Translations under genes and position numbers: made by a program
Assembly (NCBI RefSeq): GCF_027531815.1
Contig: NZ_JAPZSK010000005.1
Coordinates: forward strand, 186,001 to 250,000
DNA length: 64,000 nt
DNA from: Gemmatimonas sp.
GTDB taxonomy: Bacteria > Gemmatimonadota > Gemmatimonadetes > Gemmatimonadales > Gemmatimonadaceae
Direction of reading: 5' to 3'
Shown: one piece after another, positions 1-8,572 of the stretch
Layout of the letters: each line of letters starts with the position of its first letter
Numbering within the stretch: position 1 is the first letter of the stretch
The notes under the pieces: generated by a model
Told to the model about the DNA's origin: nothing
Seen by the model: the letters and a program-made list of their open reading frames with translations, nothing else
Database searches by the model: none

Positions 1-1170
1 CACGAACAGCGGCGACGAACTGCCCGCTGTGTCTTCGGGCGTGACGCGTCCGTACAGCAGCGTGTAGTCACCGGCGCGCGTGGCGCCCCACTCCCACGTC
101 ACGCCACGCCAGCCTCCCCAGTTGTGATCGTGATACGCCTGCGCTTCGGCATAGCGGTCGCAGCGCGACGCGACGCAGATGCGGCCGGTGGCCGTGGCGC
201 GCAGCGCCGGCACCGCGTAGCCCGAGGTGAAGTCACCGCTCACCAGCGTGGCACCGGGGAACTCCACGCGCGGCGTTGGTGACACCACCAGGTCGAGGGA
301 GAGCGATGCGCCCGTGCCTGCTTCACGACCCACGGACCGAATCGCGTAGCGCCCGTCGGGAAGCACCGTGACGCTTCCCTCGCCAATACGCACGTCGGCA
401 TCGCGACGACTGAAGCGAACCCGCTCCCGCGGAACGTTCGTGACGAAGCGCCGCGGCGCCCGCCCCCGCTCGTGCAACGTGACGAGCAGTTGCCCTCCCC
501 ACCGCTCTCCCCGTACATCACCGCCCACGAGGAACGTGATGAAGGCCCACCTCGAGGCGTCGGGGGAAAGCACGTTGAAGTAGTGCCATTCGCCCCACGA
601 GTCGGCGTTCGCCAGCCCATCGGCAGGGCGATGGAAGTGGTCGATTTCGTGTCGCAGCTCCGCCACCGTGGGACGCGTCCAGCGCAGGTCACCAGCATCG
701 TCCTCCCACACCCCCTCGGTGATCGTGGGCATCGCCCCGAGCGCCCGCGTGGCCGACGGCACTTCACCGGTGGCCCGAACGGCCCGCTCCACGCCGTCCG
801 GTGTGGTGAGATAGAGCAGCTTTCCCTCCATCTGCGGCGCCGCCACCGAGACGGCATCAGCGAGACGCGGATTGCTGAGCACCTGCCGGTACACGAAGCG
901 CGCGTTGGGCACCGAGAAGAACAGCCCACCCAGCCCGCCGGTCGTGAGGACCTCGAGATCGATCCCTTCCGGCAGCACCGTGATCTGGCCACCGCCCACC
1001 AGCCGCTCCTGACTGGCTTGGCGCACCATCGCCTCGCCGACGGCCAGCAGCACCACCATGACGCCCACTCCGACGCCGAATCCGCTGCACAGCAGCAGCG
1101 CACGCCACGGACGTGACGTGACCGTGCGCCACGCCAGCAGCCACGAGGTGCCCAGCCGTTCGCGGTTCAT
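1..1170 (-). CDS. Permease-like N-terminus fused to AttH/CrtC lipocalin-like domain (3' end cut by window)
   Basis: This is a partial gene: the frame is open from the ATG at 1168-1170 to base 1, at least 390 residues. Residues about 1-130 look like the start of a MacB/FtsX permease: a basic N-terminus, one membrane segment near 24-45 and a periplasmic part. From about residue 165 the protein changes to a beta-rich domain whose motif AYHDHNWGGW, followed by WEWG, is typical of the AttH / carotenoid-1,2-hydratase-like lipocalin family. It starts 10 bp after the ABC ATPase stop, so it should be co-translated with it. AttH is the extracytoplasmic component of AttEFGH ABC systems, and here it seems to be membrane-anchored by fusion. 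Substrate and function are not known. The end of the protein lies outside the window. Confidence 0.8.
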   Translation of the reverse strand, partial: MNRERLGTSWLLAWRTVTSRPWRALLLCSGFGVGVGVMVVLLAVGEAMVRQASQERLVGGGQITVLPEGIDLEVLTTGGLGGLFFSVPNARFVYRQVLSNPRLADAVSVAAPQMEGKLLYLTTPDGVERAVRATGEVPSATRALGAMPTITEGVWEDDAGDLRWTRPTVAELRHEIDHFHRPADGLANADSWGEWHYFNVLSPDASRWAFITFLVGGDVRGERWGGQLLVTLHERGRAPRRFVTNVPRERVRFSRRDADVRIGEGSVTVLPDGRYAIRSVGREAGTGASLSLDLVVSPTPRVEFPGATLVSGDFTSGYAVPALRATATGRICVASRCDRYAEAQAYHDHNWGGWRGVTWEWGATRAGDYTLLYGRVTPEDTAGSSSPLFV

Positions 1171-1180
1171 GGCACGTGGC

Positions 1181-1903
1181 TCAGGCAGGGCGGTTGCGGG
1201 TGTCTGACGACACCAGGCCGTCGCGCAGGCGAATCACCCGCTGGGCGCGGTTGGCCACGACCGTGTCGTGCGTGACAAACACCAGCGTCGTGCCGTCGCG
1301 ATGCAACTGTCCGAACAGCTCGAGCAGACGCTCACCGGTGGCGGCATCCAGCTCGCCCGTGGGCTCGTCGGCCAGCAACAGCGCCGGACTGTTGGCGAGC
1401 GCACGGGCAATGGCCACGCGTTGCTGTTCACCACCCGACAGCTGCGTGGGGCGATGATCCCGACGGTCACCCAGCCCCACGTACCCGAGCAGCTGCTCGG
1501 CCCGCGTGCGGCGCGCACGCCGGTCCATCCCCGCTTCGGCGAGCGGCAGCTCCACGTTCTCCTGGGCCGACAACGTGGGCATGAGGTAGAAGCGCTGAAA
1601 CACAAAGCCGATGTGCCGCAGCCGAAAGTCGGTGGCCTCGGTATCGCCCAGCTGCGCCGTGTCCCGGCCGTTCACGAGCACGCGCCCGCTGCTCGGCGCG
1701 TCGATGGCCCCCAGGAGATGCAGCAGGGTGCTCTTGCCGCACCCGGATGGTCCCGTGATGGCCGCAAACTCACCGCGAGCGATCTCCAGATCGATGCCGC
1801 GCACCGCCTGCACGAGGGCGTCGCCCATGCGGTAGCTGCGCTCCACCTGTTCGCAACGAATCACCACCTCGTCACGCGAGCCCACGGGTGTGGAGTGCGT
1901 CAT
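1181..1903 (-). CDS. ABC transporter ATP-binding protein (LolD/MacB/AttE type)
   Basis: This 240-residue nucleotide-binding subunit energises the neighbouring FtsX-type permeases. Visible motifs are Walker A GPSGCGKST (51-59), the Q-loop in VFQRF (about 101-105), signature LSGGEQQ (155-161), Walker B with DE at 179-180, and the H-loop THD around 211-213. I chose the ATG at 1901-1903 because it lies one base beyond the permease stop (1905-1907). Longer forms would run into the permease gene. It sits between two permease genes and the lipocalin-fusion gene. LolCDE, MacB and AttEFGH ATPases are all of this subfamily; the AttH-like neighbour favours the last. Confidence 0.93.
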   Translation of the reverse strand: MTHSTPVGSRDEVVIRCEQVERSYRMGDALVQAVRGIDLEIARGEFAAITGPSGCGKSTLLHLLGAIDAPSSGRVLVNGRDTAQLGDTEATDFRLRHIGFVFQRFYLMPTLSAQENVELPLAEAGMDRRARRTRAEQLLGYVGLGDRRDHRPTQLSGGEQQRVAIARALANSPALLLADEPTGELDAATGERLLELFGQLHRDGTTLVFVTHDTVVANRAQRVIRLRDGLVSSDTRNRPA

Positions 1904-1904
1904 G

Positions 1905-3131
1905 TCAGCCAACAGCGTCCTCGCGCAGCGAGCGCACGATGGGAATGGAGGCGGCGCGCCACGCCGGCAACAGTCCGGCAAGCGTTCCGGAGACGAGCAG
2001 CAGGGCCAGGGACTTCCATGCCGCTTCGGGGCTCCAGCGGAAGAAGTCGAACGCGGCCGGCAGCCCGGGGAAGTCGCGCAGAATGCCGTTCAGCCAGCGT
2101 GCGGTCACGAGCCCCAGCAGCAGCCCCCCCGCAATGCCGGTGGCACTCAGCATGAACCCCTCGAGAAAGACCTGGCGCAGTACGCCCCCCTTCTGGGTAC
2201 CAATGGCGCGCAACACGGCGATCTCTCCCCGTCGCTCGTTCACCGACAGCGTGACGAGCGTGGCCACGAGGAGAAAGCCGATGCCGAGGCTGATGGCCCC
2301 GAGTACGAAGGCGAGCTGCCGGAAGTACGAAAGGCGCTCCTCGACCTGCCGAATGGCGGTCTCGGTGCTGATGGCCGTCACGCGCGGTTGGGTCTGCGCA
2401 ATCCAGGTGCGCACCGCTTCCACGCTGGCCGAATCGCCGCGCCGGCTCTCGGCCATGGCCACCGACATGCGGTCTCGGTAGGCGCTCCCCAACAGGGTGC
2501 GGAGTTCGCGCAGCGGCAGGGCCATGACCGGCGTTTCGGCGGGTACGTAGAAGAACCGGCCTTCACCGGCCAGCACCACCACGCGCGCGCGCGCCGTGGT
2601 GCGCAGCTGCGCGTCGATACCGGATGCCACCGTGAGCGTGTCGCCCAGCTGCTTGCCGCTGCGCAGCAGAAACGCGCGGTTCACCACCGCCGGCAATGGC
2701 GCAGCCGCACCGGTGGTGCGGTCGGACGGCGGCGGCAGGTCGCGCCCTCCGTCCAGGACGTAGTCGCCCTGCACATCGGATTCGAGCCCGAGCGAAAAGA
2801 CCGACGGGAACCGATGGCCCGGCAACGCCAGCGTGGCCCCCAGCCCCGGGCTGACGGCGCGAATGTCGGGATTGGCACGCAACGCCGACACGATGGCCGT
2901 CGCGCCGTCGATGGTGGCCTCGCTGTCGAAGGGGAGCGTCCCCTTGGGGGACACGCGCAGCTGGTAGCCGCGGGTGAGCAGCAGCGAGCGGAAGCTTTCC
3001 CGCATGCCCGTGGCCAGCATGACCATGTCGAGCAGCAACGCGGCCGCCACGGCAATGCCCATCACGGCCAGGGCGGTGCGTGAGGGATGACGGCGCAGGG
3101 TGGCCAAGGCCAGCGTGGCGCGCATGCTCAT
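1905..3131 (-). CDS. FtsX-family ABC transporter permease
   Basis: A 408-residue permease of the MacB/LolC/AttG fold: an N-terminal transmembrane helix (about 20-42), a large periplasmic MacB_PCD-type domain, and three C-terminal helices around the FtsX core. The conserved stretch NERRGEIAVLRAIGTQKG follows the second helix. I chose the ATG at 3129-3131 (protein begins MSMRATLA) because GGAGG lies seven bases upstream. An in-frame upstream start at 3227 would overlap the previous gene by about 70 bases and lacks such a site. It should form the membrane channel or mechanotransmission unit with the ATPase at 1181-1903. Confidence 0.9.
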   Translation of the reverse strand: MSMRATLALATLRRHPSRTALAVMGIAVAAALLLDMVMLATGMRESFRSLLLTRGYQLRVSPKGTLPFDSEATIDGATAIVSALRANPDIRAVSPGLGATLALPGHRFPSVFSLGLESDVQGDYVLDGGRDLPPPSDRTTGAAAPLPAVVNRAFLLRSGKQLGDTLTVASGIDAQLRTTARARVVVLAGEGRFFYVPAETPVMALPLRELRTLLGSAYRDRMSVAMAESRRGDSASVEAVRTWIAQTQPRVTAISTETAIRQVEERLSYFRQLAFVLGAISLGIGFLLVATLVTLSVNERRGEIAVLRAIGTQKGGVLRQVFLEGFMLSATGIAGGLLLGLVTARWLNGILRDFPGLPAAFDFFRWSPEAAWKSLALLLVSGTLAGLLPAWRAASIPIVRSLREDAVG

Positions 3132-3153
3132 GGGTGGCCTCCGGGGTGCGACG

Positions 3154-4053
3154 TCATCGGCCAAGCAGCGTGAGCGGCGGCGTGCGCACCAGTCGCCAGG
3201 CGGCCACGGCGCCCGCGGCGATACCAAGCACGAGGCTGGTGAGCGTGGCGAAGGCGAAGATCTCCGGCGTGAGCAGCGCGAACAGCAGCGGGGTGCGGTA
3301 CACCTGCTGGAAGTGCGCGTTCACGATGAGACTGGCGACCCACCCGATCCCGGCACCGATGACGCTCCCGATCACCGAAACCAGCGCCGCCTCGATCACG
3401 ATGGCCCGCACGACCGTTGCCTGCGAGATCCCCATGAGCCGCAGCGCCGCAATGTCGCGCCGGCGTTCCTCGACACTCAACAGCAGCAGGCAGAGCAGAA
3501 AGACCGCGCTGGCCACCACGGTGATGAGGCCAATGGCGCGATGAAAGCGCTCCACCACCCGAAAGGTGCGTGAGCTCTGCACCGCCACGTCGGCCGACTT
3601 GTGCGCGCGAAAGCCGAACGCCACGTGGTTGATGCGGGCGACGGCGGAATCGATGGGCACAGAGTCGGGAACGCCCACGGCGAATCGGTCGACCCGATCG
3701 TCGAGTGCGAGCAGCTGCTGCAGATGATCGACGTGGGTGCGGATGCGATACTCGCGCCGCGCCACTTCGGCGGGGTCGGCCCTGCGCTCGAAGACGGCAG
3801 CCACGGTGACGCTGTCCCCCGGTACCCCCGGCGTACCCGACAGCCGCACTACCGCGCCCGGGCGCAAGCCGAAATCCTCGGCCATGCGCGCATCCACGGC
3901 GATCCCGCGTACTGTGGGCGCACGGCGGCCGTACGTGGGCGACAGAATGGTGTCTCCCTGCGCCCCCGCCGTAGGCGCGAGCGCGGGACACGCGGCGAGT
4001 GCCGCGAACAGCACGAGCGCGGCGGAGACCGCGCGCCATCGGTAGCACATCAC
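3154..4053 (-). CDS. Short FtsX-family ABC transporter permease
   Basis: A 299-residue permease-like protein. It has an N-terminal hydrophobic segment (about 9-31) that looks like a signal or anchor, a short periplasmic region, then helices near 175-195, 220-245 and 265-290. A typical FtsX cytoplasmic motif EERRRDIAALRLMG follows the first of these. The periplasmic domain is shorter than in the 408-residue partner, so the two permeases could form an asymmetric AttF/AttG-like pair. It starts 31 bp after the DtxR-family stop and ends 22 bp before the next permease, consistent with one transcript. Confidence 0.85.
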   Translation of the reverse strand: MMCYRWRAVSAALVLFAALAACPALAPTAGAQGDTILSPTYGRRAPTVRGIAVDARMAEDFGLRPGAVVRLSGTPGVPGDSVTVAAVFERRADPAEVARREYRIRTHVDHLQQLLALDDRVDRFAVGVPDSVPIDSAVARINHVAFGFRAHKSADVAVQSSRTFRVVERFHRAIGLITVVASAVFLLCLLLLSVEERRRDIAALRLMGISQATVVRAIVIEAALVSVIGSVIGAGIGWVASLIVNAHFQQVYRTPLLFALLTPEIFAFATLTSLVLGIAAGAVAAWRLVRTPPLTLLGR

Positions 4054-4084
4054 CGCCCCTCCCTCGGCAACGCCAGCGGGCGGG

Positions 4085-4885
4085 TCAGCGCGACGGCTTG
4101 CGGGAGCGGGGGCGTGCGCCCGCCGACTCGGCGGTGGCAGCAGGAGCCGGTGCGGAGGGCGCCGCAGGGCGGCGAGCGGAAGCGGAGGCTGGCATGGAGG
4201 ACGTCATCGATTCCACCAACACCTGCGCGGCCAGATTGGGTCCCACCAGCGGCTCGGCGGTACCGATGCGCAGCGTGATGGGGCCGTCGAAGGGCGCGCG
4301 TGCCACGAGGGTGATTTCGGCCCCCGGCTGCAACGAGATTTCGGCCAGGTAGCGCAGCAGCGACGGATCCTTGTCGCTCACGCGCACCATCCGCGCGCAT
4401 TCGCCCACTTCAAGGTCGGCCAGCGTGCGGTGTGTGCGCTCGTCCACGTGGCCGTCGGCTGTGGGGATGGGGGCGCCATGCGGATCCGCCGTGGGGTTGC
4501 CCAGCGCCGCCGCCATGCGCGCGATGAGGTCGTCGGACGCGGCATGCTCGAGCCGCTCGGCCTCGTCGTGCACGCGGTCCCACGGGTACCCCAGCACGCG
4601 CGTGAGGTACGTCTCGAGAATGCGGTGCCGGCGGATGGTACGCAGCGCCGCCTGGCGGCCCAGCGCCGTAAGCTGCACGCCCTTGTAGGGCACATGATCG
4701 AGAAAGCCCTGGCTGGCCAGCCGGCGGATCATCCCGGTCACCGACGCCGGTGCCACGGCGAGCGCACTGGCCACGTCGGAGGTGGCCGCCGCACCGTGGC
4801 GCATCTCGAGCTCGTAGATCGCCTTGAGATAGTCCTCGACCGGTTCGGTGAGCAGCGGGGGCGAGTCAGCGGGGCGGGCAGTCAT
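4085..4885 (-). CDS. mntR: DtxR/MntR-family metal-dependent transcriptional regulator with FeoA-like domain
   Basis: A 266-residue regulator. An N-terminal winged helix (about 13-75; begins EDYLKAIYELE) is followed by the dimerisation/metal-binding region (about 80-150, rich in H and E: RRHRILETYL, DEAERLEHAASD) and an SH3/FeoA-like domain (about 165-225). A Pro/Ala/Ser/Arg-rich tail (230-266) is unusual for the family and probably disordered. I chose the ATG at 4883-4885, because the longer frame overlaps the universal stress gene. Co-transcription with an Nramp Mn transporter makes it a likely Mn(II)-responsive repressor of that operon, acting through the TTTAG/CTAAA site upstream of mntH. 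Fe(II) sensing cannot be excluded. Confidence 0.88.
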   Translation of the reverse strand: MTARPADSPPLLTEPVEDYLKAIYELEMRHGAAATSDVASALAVAPASVTGMIRRLASQGFLDHVPYKGVQLTALGRQAALRTIRRHRILETYLTRVLGYPWDRVHDEAERLEHAASDDLIARMAAALGNPTADPHGAPIPTADGHVDERTHRTLADLEVGECARMVRVSDKDPSLLRYLAEISLQPGAEITLVARAPFDGPITLRIGTAEPLVGPNLAAQVLVESMTSSMPASASARRPAAPSAPAPAATAESAGARPRSRKPSR

Positions 4886-4896
4886 GGTGCGAAAGA

Positions 4897-5337
4897 TCAG
4901 CGGGGGCGACCGCCAACGGGACCCCGGACCATGAGGACCGGCACCATGGTCCGGTGCCGGACCCCGTTGGCGGTGGTCCCGTAGAGCAGGTCCTGCAGCC
5001 CCTTGTGCCCGTGCGTCGCCATGGCGATGAGGTCGCACCGCTCGCGGTCGGCGGCGCTCGCGATCTCCGAGGCCGGGTCCCCTCCAGCAAGGAGGGACTC
5101 GGTCTCAAACCCTTCGCCGCGCAGCTGGGCGCAGAGCCCCTCGAGGTAGTCGCGATCGACGCGCATCTCCTCCGACTCGCGCAGCTTGAGCGACTGCTGG
5201 TTGCGCGCGGCCCAGCCGTCGGCCACATGGATGAGCACGATGGAGGAGCCGCACAGGCTGGCGAGCTGGCGCACGTGGTCGATGATGACGCGATCGTACG
5301 ATGAGTGCTCGAGGGGCACGAGGATGCGGCGGTACAT
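4897..5337 (-). CDS. Universal stress protein, UspA family
   Basis: A 146-residue single-domain Usp. It begins with the usual hydrophobic beta strand ([12 protein letters not shown]) and has the C-terminal ATP-type loop THGHKG followed by GTTANGVRH. This is a relaxed form of the G-2x-G...G(S/T) nucleotide-binding motif, so ATP binding is likely but not certain. Its ATG (5335-5337) overlaps the mntH stop codon by one base (TGATG), and the regulator gene starts 11 bp after it, so translation is coupled. A Usp sandwiched between a Mn transporter and its regulator suggests metal or oxidative stress response. Confidence 0.92.
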   Translation of the reverse strand: MYRRILVPLEHSSYDRVIIDHVRQLASLCGSSIVLIHVADGWAARNQQSLKLRESEEMRVDRDYLEGLCAQLRGEGFETESLLAGGDPASEIASAADRERCDLIAMATHGHKGLQDLLYGTTANGVRHRTMVPVLMVRGPVGGRPR

Positions 5338-6725
5338 CAGTGCATCCACCCGAGCACGGTCTGCGCGAGCAGCCACACGTTGAGCGAGGCGATGACCGTG
5401 GCCACGGTATAGGCCGCAACCTTGAGTGGCGTGGAGTTGACGAACGCGCCCATTTTCACCTTGTCGGAGGTGAACTGCACCAGCGGAAACACGGCGAAGG
5501 AGAGTTGCAGCGAGAGGATGACCTGGCTGAGCACGAGCAGCTTGGCCGTGCCACTCTCGCCATAAAGTATCGCCACGATGGCCGCCGGCACGATGGCGAT
5601 GGCGCGCGTGATGAGCCGGCGCAGCCACGGCCGCAACCGGAGATCGAGGAATCCCTCCATGACGATCTGCCCGGCCAGGGTGCCGGTGAGCGTGGAGTTC
5701 TGTCCCGACGCCAGCAGGGCGAGGGCGAAGACCGCGCTGGCACCACCCACGCCCAGCAGCGGCGACAGCAGCTTGTAGGCGTCCTGGATCTCCGCCACCT
5801 CGGTGTTGCCGGTGCTGTGGAAGGTGGCGGCGGCCACGATGAGGATGGCCGCGTTGATGAACAGCGCGAAGGTGAGCGCGATGGTGCTGTCCAGAAACGC
5901 AAAGCGCACCGCCTCCCGTTTCCCCTCGGTGTTTTCGGCGTACTTCCGCGTCTGCACGATGCTCGAGTGCAGATACAGATTGTGCGGCATCACCGTGGCA
6001 CCCAGGATGCCGATGGCGATGTACAGCATCTCGGGGTTGGTGATGATCTCCGTGGTGGGCAGGAAGCCGCGCGCCACCTCACCGATGTCGGGCTTCGAGA
6101 TGAACAGCTCGAAGACGAAGCAACCGCCCACCACCGCGATGAGCGCGATGACCAACGCTTCGAGGAGGCGGAAGCCCTTGTTCTGCAGGTACAGCACGAT
6201 CATCACGTCGAACGCCGTGATGGCGATGCCCACGGGCAGCGAGATGCCGAAGAGCAGGTTGAGGGCGATGGCGGTGCCGATCACTTCGGCCAGGTCGCAG
6301 GCCGCGATGGCGAGCTCACAGAGCACCCAGAGCGCGAACCCGGTGCGCCGCGAGTAGTGATCCCGACAGGCCTGCGCGAGATCGCGACCGGTGACGATGC
6401 CCAGCTTGGAGGCGAGCCCCTGCAGGAGCACCGCCATGAGGTTGGAGAGCAGGATGACCGACAGCAGCGCGTAACCGAAGCGCGACCCACCGGCGAGGTC
6501 GGTGGCCCAGTTGCCCGGGTCCATGTATCCCACCGCCACCAGATAGCCGGGGCCGGCAAAGGCCAGCAGCTTGCGGAACCAGGTGGCGCCGTGCACCTCG
6601 ACGGAGCGGTGCACCTCGGAGAGCGATGGCGCCAGCCGGGCACGGCGCCAGCCGGGTTCGACAGTCGCCGCTTCCGGAGGGACCGCTACTGGATCGGACG
6701 GAGGGGAAGGATTCGGTGTTGCCAT
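5337..6725 (-). CDS. mntH: Nramp-family Mn(II)/H+ symporter
   Basis: A 462-residue divalent-metal transporter of the inner membrane. The family signatures are present: DPGN in TM1 (69-72) and MPHNLYLH in TM6. The metal ligands Asp and Asn of TM1 and the Met of TM6 are therefore conserved, pointing to Mn/Fe uptake rather than Mg or Al relatives that lack the Met. About eleven hydrophobic segments are visible, with a 40-residue hydrophilic N-terminus before TM1. It is the first gene of the likely mntH-usp-mntR-ABC transcript. The promoter/operator lies directly upstream and leaves almost no leader. Confidence 0.95.
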   Translation of the reverse strand: MATPNPSPPSDPVAVPPEAATVEPGWRRARLAPSLSEVHRSVEVHGATWFRKLLAFAGPGYLVAVGYMDPGNWATDLAGGSRFGYALLSVILLSNLMAVLLQGLASKLGIVTGRDLAQACRDHYSRRTGFALWVLCELAIAACDLAEVIGTAIALNLLFGISLPVGIAITAFDVMIVLYLQNKGFRLLEALVIALIAVVGGCFVFELFISKPDIGEVARGFLPTTEIITNPEMLYIAIGILGATVMPHNLYLHSSIVQTRKYAENTEGKREAVRFAFLDSTIALTFALFINAAILIVAAATFHSTGNTEVAEIQDAYKLLSPLLGVGGASAVFALALLASGQNSTLTGTLAGQIVMEGFLDLRLRPWLRRLITRAIAIVPAAIVAILYGESGTAKLLVLSQVILSLQLSFAVFPLVQFTSDKVKMGAFVNSTPLKVAAYTVATVIASLNVWLLAQTVLGWMH

Positions 6726-6731
6726 ACCAAC

Positions 6732-6759
6732 AATTTAGGCACCACTAAACCCTCGGCAA
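6732..6759 (-). promoter_or_regulatory. mntH promoter, probably leaderless
   Basis: On the minus strand a -35-like TTGCCG (6754-6759) is separated by 16 bp from a -10-like TAAATT (6732-6737). The mntH ATG begins only six bases after the -10, so a transcript would start at or next to the start codon. The DtxR-type palindrome overlaps the spacer and the -10, as expected for repression. Confidence 0.6.
6734..6749. promoter_or_regulatory. MntR/DtxR-type operator (TTTAG-N6-CTAAA)
   Basis: A 16-bp inverted repeat with perfect five-base arms TTTAG and CTAAA and a six-base centre. DtxR-family metalloregulators (MntR, IdeR, SirR types) bind palindromes of this shape. It overlaps the predicted mntH promoter, and the putative regulator is the third gene of the same operon. 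This implies autoregulation. Confidence 0.72.
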
Positions 6760-6788
6760 GCGCCCCAGCGCCGGTCGGCCGGCGCGAG

Positions 6789-8561
6789 CTACTGCCGCGC
6801 CGCCACCCCGTCGCGGCGCGGGTCGGCCACGCCAATGCGACGGCCGCGCGGACTCACGTACACCGCGTGTACGCCGCCAAAGGTGATGTCGGCCACCCGG
6901 CTCTCCGGGCGATAACCGCGCCGCACCAGCGCCTCGTACACCTCCGACGCAAAGCCCGGCTCCACTTCCACCTCGGTGCTCGCGGCCGACGCGTGAATGC
7001 GCGGCGCCGCGATCGCCGTCCAGGGATCTTCGCCGAACGCCAGAGTGCGCAACGTGACCTGCGCGATCGCTGGCTGAATGTACTGCGACCCGGCCGCACC
7101 GATCACCAGACGCACGGCGTTCCCCTCCAGCACGAGCGTGGGAGACATGGTGCTGTTGGCATACCGCTCGGTGCCACGCGTCCGCGCATCGAAGTTCGAG
7201 GCCGACGAATTGAGCCAGAAGCCGTCGGTGTAGACCCCCGACCCGAAGAGCACGCCCACCGTCGTGGTGGCCGACACGGCGTTGCCCTGCCCGTCCACCA
7301 CCGAGAGGTGCGAGGTAAAGCTCTCGCCCTCGCGCGGCGCCTCACCCGACACGTCGCGTCCCGTCGGTAGGTCGCCCGCCTCACCCGGCGCCGTCGCCGA
7401 GACCGGTTGCGCGGGATACGGGTCGAAGCCGGCACACGTCGACGCCACCGCGATGCTGTCGAAGGCCGGAGCGTTGCCGGCCAGCACGGTGTCCGGCAAC
7501 GCGCCGCCAACGAGCCCCGCACGGACGGCTGCAAACGATGCGCTCGACGCGCCGCGCGCCGGTACGCGCAGCGCGACCGGGTCACCACGCCACCGGTTCG
7601 CATCGGCACCGGCAAGGCGCATGATGTCGGCCATCTTCACCACCGCCTCGGGGTGCGACGTGAAGCCCCCCGCGCTGGCCACCCCACTGCGATCGGCCAT
7701 CTGCAGCATCGCCAGCACCGAGGCACCACCCATTGGCGGTGGCGCACCGAGCACCGTGTACTGCCGCCACGTCGTGCACAGCGGACGCACCGTCAGCACG
7801 GCGTAGCGCTGCATGTCGCTCACGCTGATCAGCCCGCCGCGCGCCTGCACCTTGGCACTCAGCCGCTCGGCGATGTCGCCCCCGTAAAACGCGGTGCGTC
7901 CGCCGTCACGAATGCGCTCCAGCGTGTTCGCGAGCTCGGGCTGCACCAGCCGCTCTCCCGGCCGCAGCGCGCGGCCTCCCGGCATGAAGCGCAGCATCGC
8001 CAGCGAATCGGCCATCATCTTGTCGCGCGAACGCTCGATCGTGCGCGCCAGCAGCGGTGACACGATGAAGCCGTCGCGTGCGAGGCGAATGGCCGGTGCC
8101 ATGACCTGCGCGAGCGGCAGGCGGCCCCACTTGCCGTGCGCCTCCAGCAACCCGGCCACCATGCCCGGCGTCGCGGCGGCGCGTCCCATCGCCCGGCCGC
8201 GCGAGCTGTCGGGGCGCGCCCACTCGGGATTGGCGCCGGTGCGGGGATAGAAGCTCAGGTGCTCCACCCGGCGCGCCGACGCGTCGTAGAAGGTCATCGC
8301 CCCGCCGCCGCCAAGTCCGGTCTGCGAGACGTCGGTTACGGAAAGGGCAAACGCCGTGGCCACGTACGCATCGATGGCGTTGCCACCCTGCCCAAGCAGC
8401 GCCGCGCCGGCGGCGGCTGCATCGGGGTGAGACGCCGCCACCATACCGCGATCGCCTTCCACGCGCTTCCCCGCCATGGGTGCCGACAGGGGCACCGGTG
8501 CCGGCCGGGCGCAAGCGCCGAGCAGGAGTAGCACACCGGCAGCGGCAGTGGCCCGCTTCAT
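6789..8561 (-). CDS. ggt: Gamma-glutamyltransferase, lipoprotein
   Basis: A 590-residue N-terminal-nucleophile hydrolase that cleaves or transfers the gamma-glutamyl group of glutathione and related peptides outside the cytoplasm. The N-terminus is a lipoprotein signal (lipobox LGAC), so the enzyme is probably membrane-anchored rather than freely periplasmic. The family landmarks AASHPDAAAAGAALLGQGGN, GLGGGG and the autoprocessing site are visible. The nucleophile Thr begins TSHLSVVD, where most relatives have TTHxSVVD, so the second Thr is Ser. I chose the ATG at 8559-8561. It starts 11 bp after the Nudix gene. Confidence 0.92.
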   Translation of the reverse strand: MKRATAAAGVLLLLGACARPAPVPLSAPMAGKRVEGDRGMVAASHPDAAAAGAALLGQGGNAIDAYVATAFALSVTDVSQTGLGGGGAMTFYDASARRVEHLSFYPRTGANPEWARPDSSRGRAMGRAAATPGMVAGLLEAHGKWGRLPLAQVMAPAIRLARDGFIVSPLLARTIERSRDKMMADSLAMLRFMPGGRALRPGERLVQPELANTLERIRDGGRTAFYGGDIAERLSAKVQARGGLISVSDMQRYAVLTVRPLCTTWRQYTVLGAPPPMGGASVLAMLQMADRSGVASAGGFTSHPEAVVKMADIMRLAGADANRWRGDPVALRVPARGASSASFAAVRAGLVGGALPDTVLAGNAPAFDSIAVASTCAGFDPYPAQPVSATAPGEAGDLPTGRDVSGEAPREGESFTSHLSVVDGQGNAVSATTTVGVLFGSGVYTDGFWLNSSASNFDARTRGTERYANSTMSPTLVLEGNAVRLVIGAAGSQYIQPAIAQVTLRTLAFGEDPWTAIAAPRIHASAASTEVEVEPGFASEVYEALVRRGYRPESRVADITFGGVHAVYVSPRGRRIGVADPRRDGVAARQ

Positions 8562-8572
8562 GGAGACGATGG

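Noticed and set aside
5301-7370. A 689-codon plus-strand open frame
   Set aside because: It is antisense to mntH and ggt, rich in Arg/His/Gly/Gln and without motifs. Long spurious frames are expected at this GC content.
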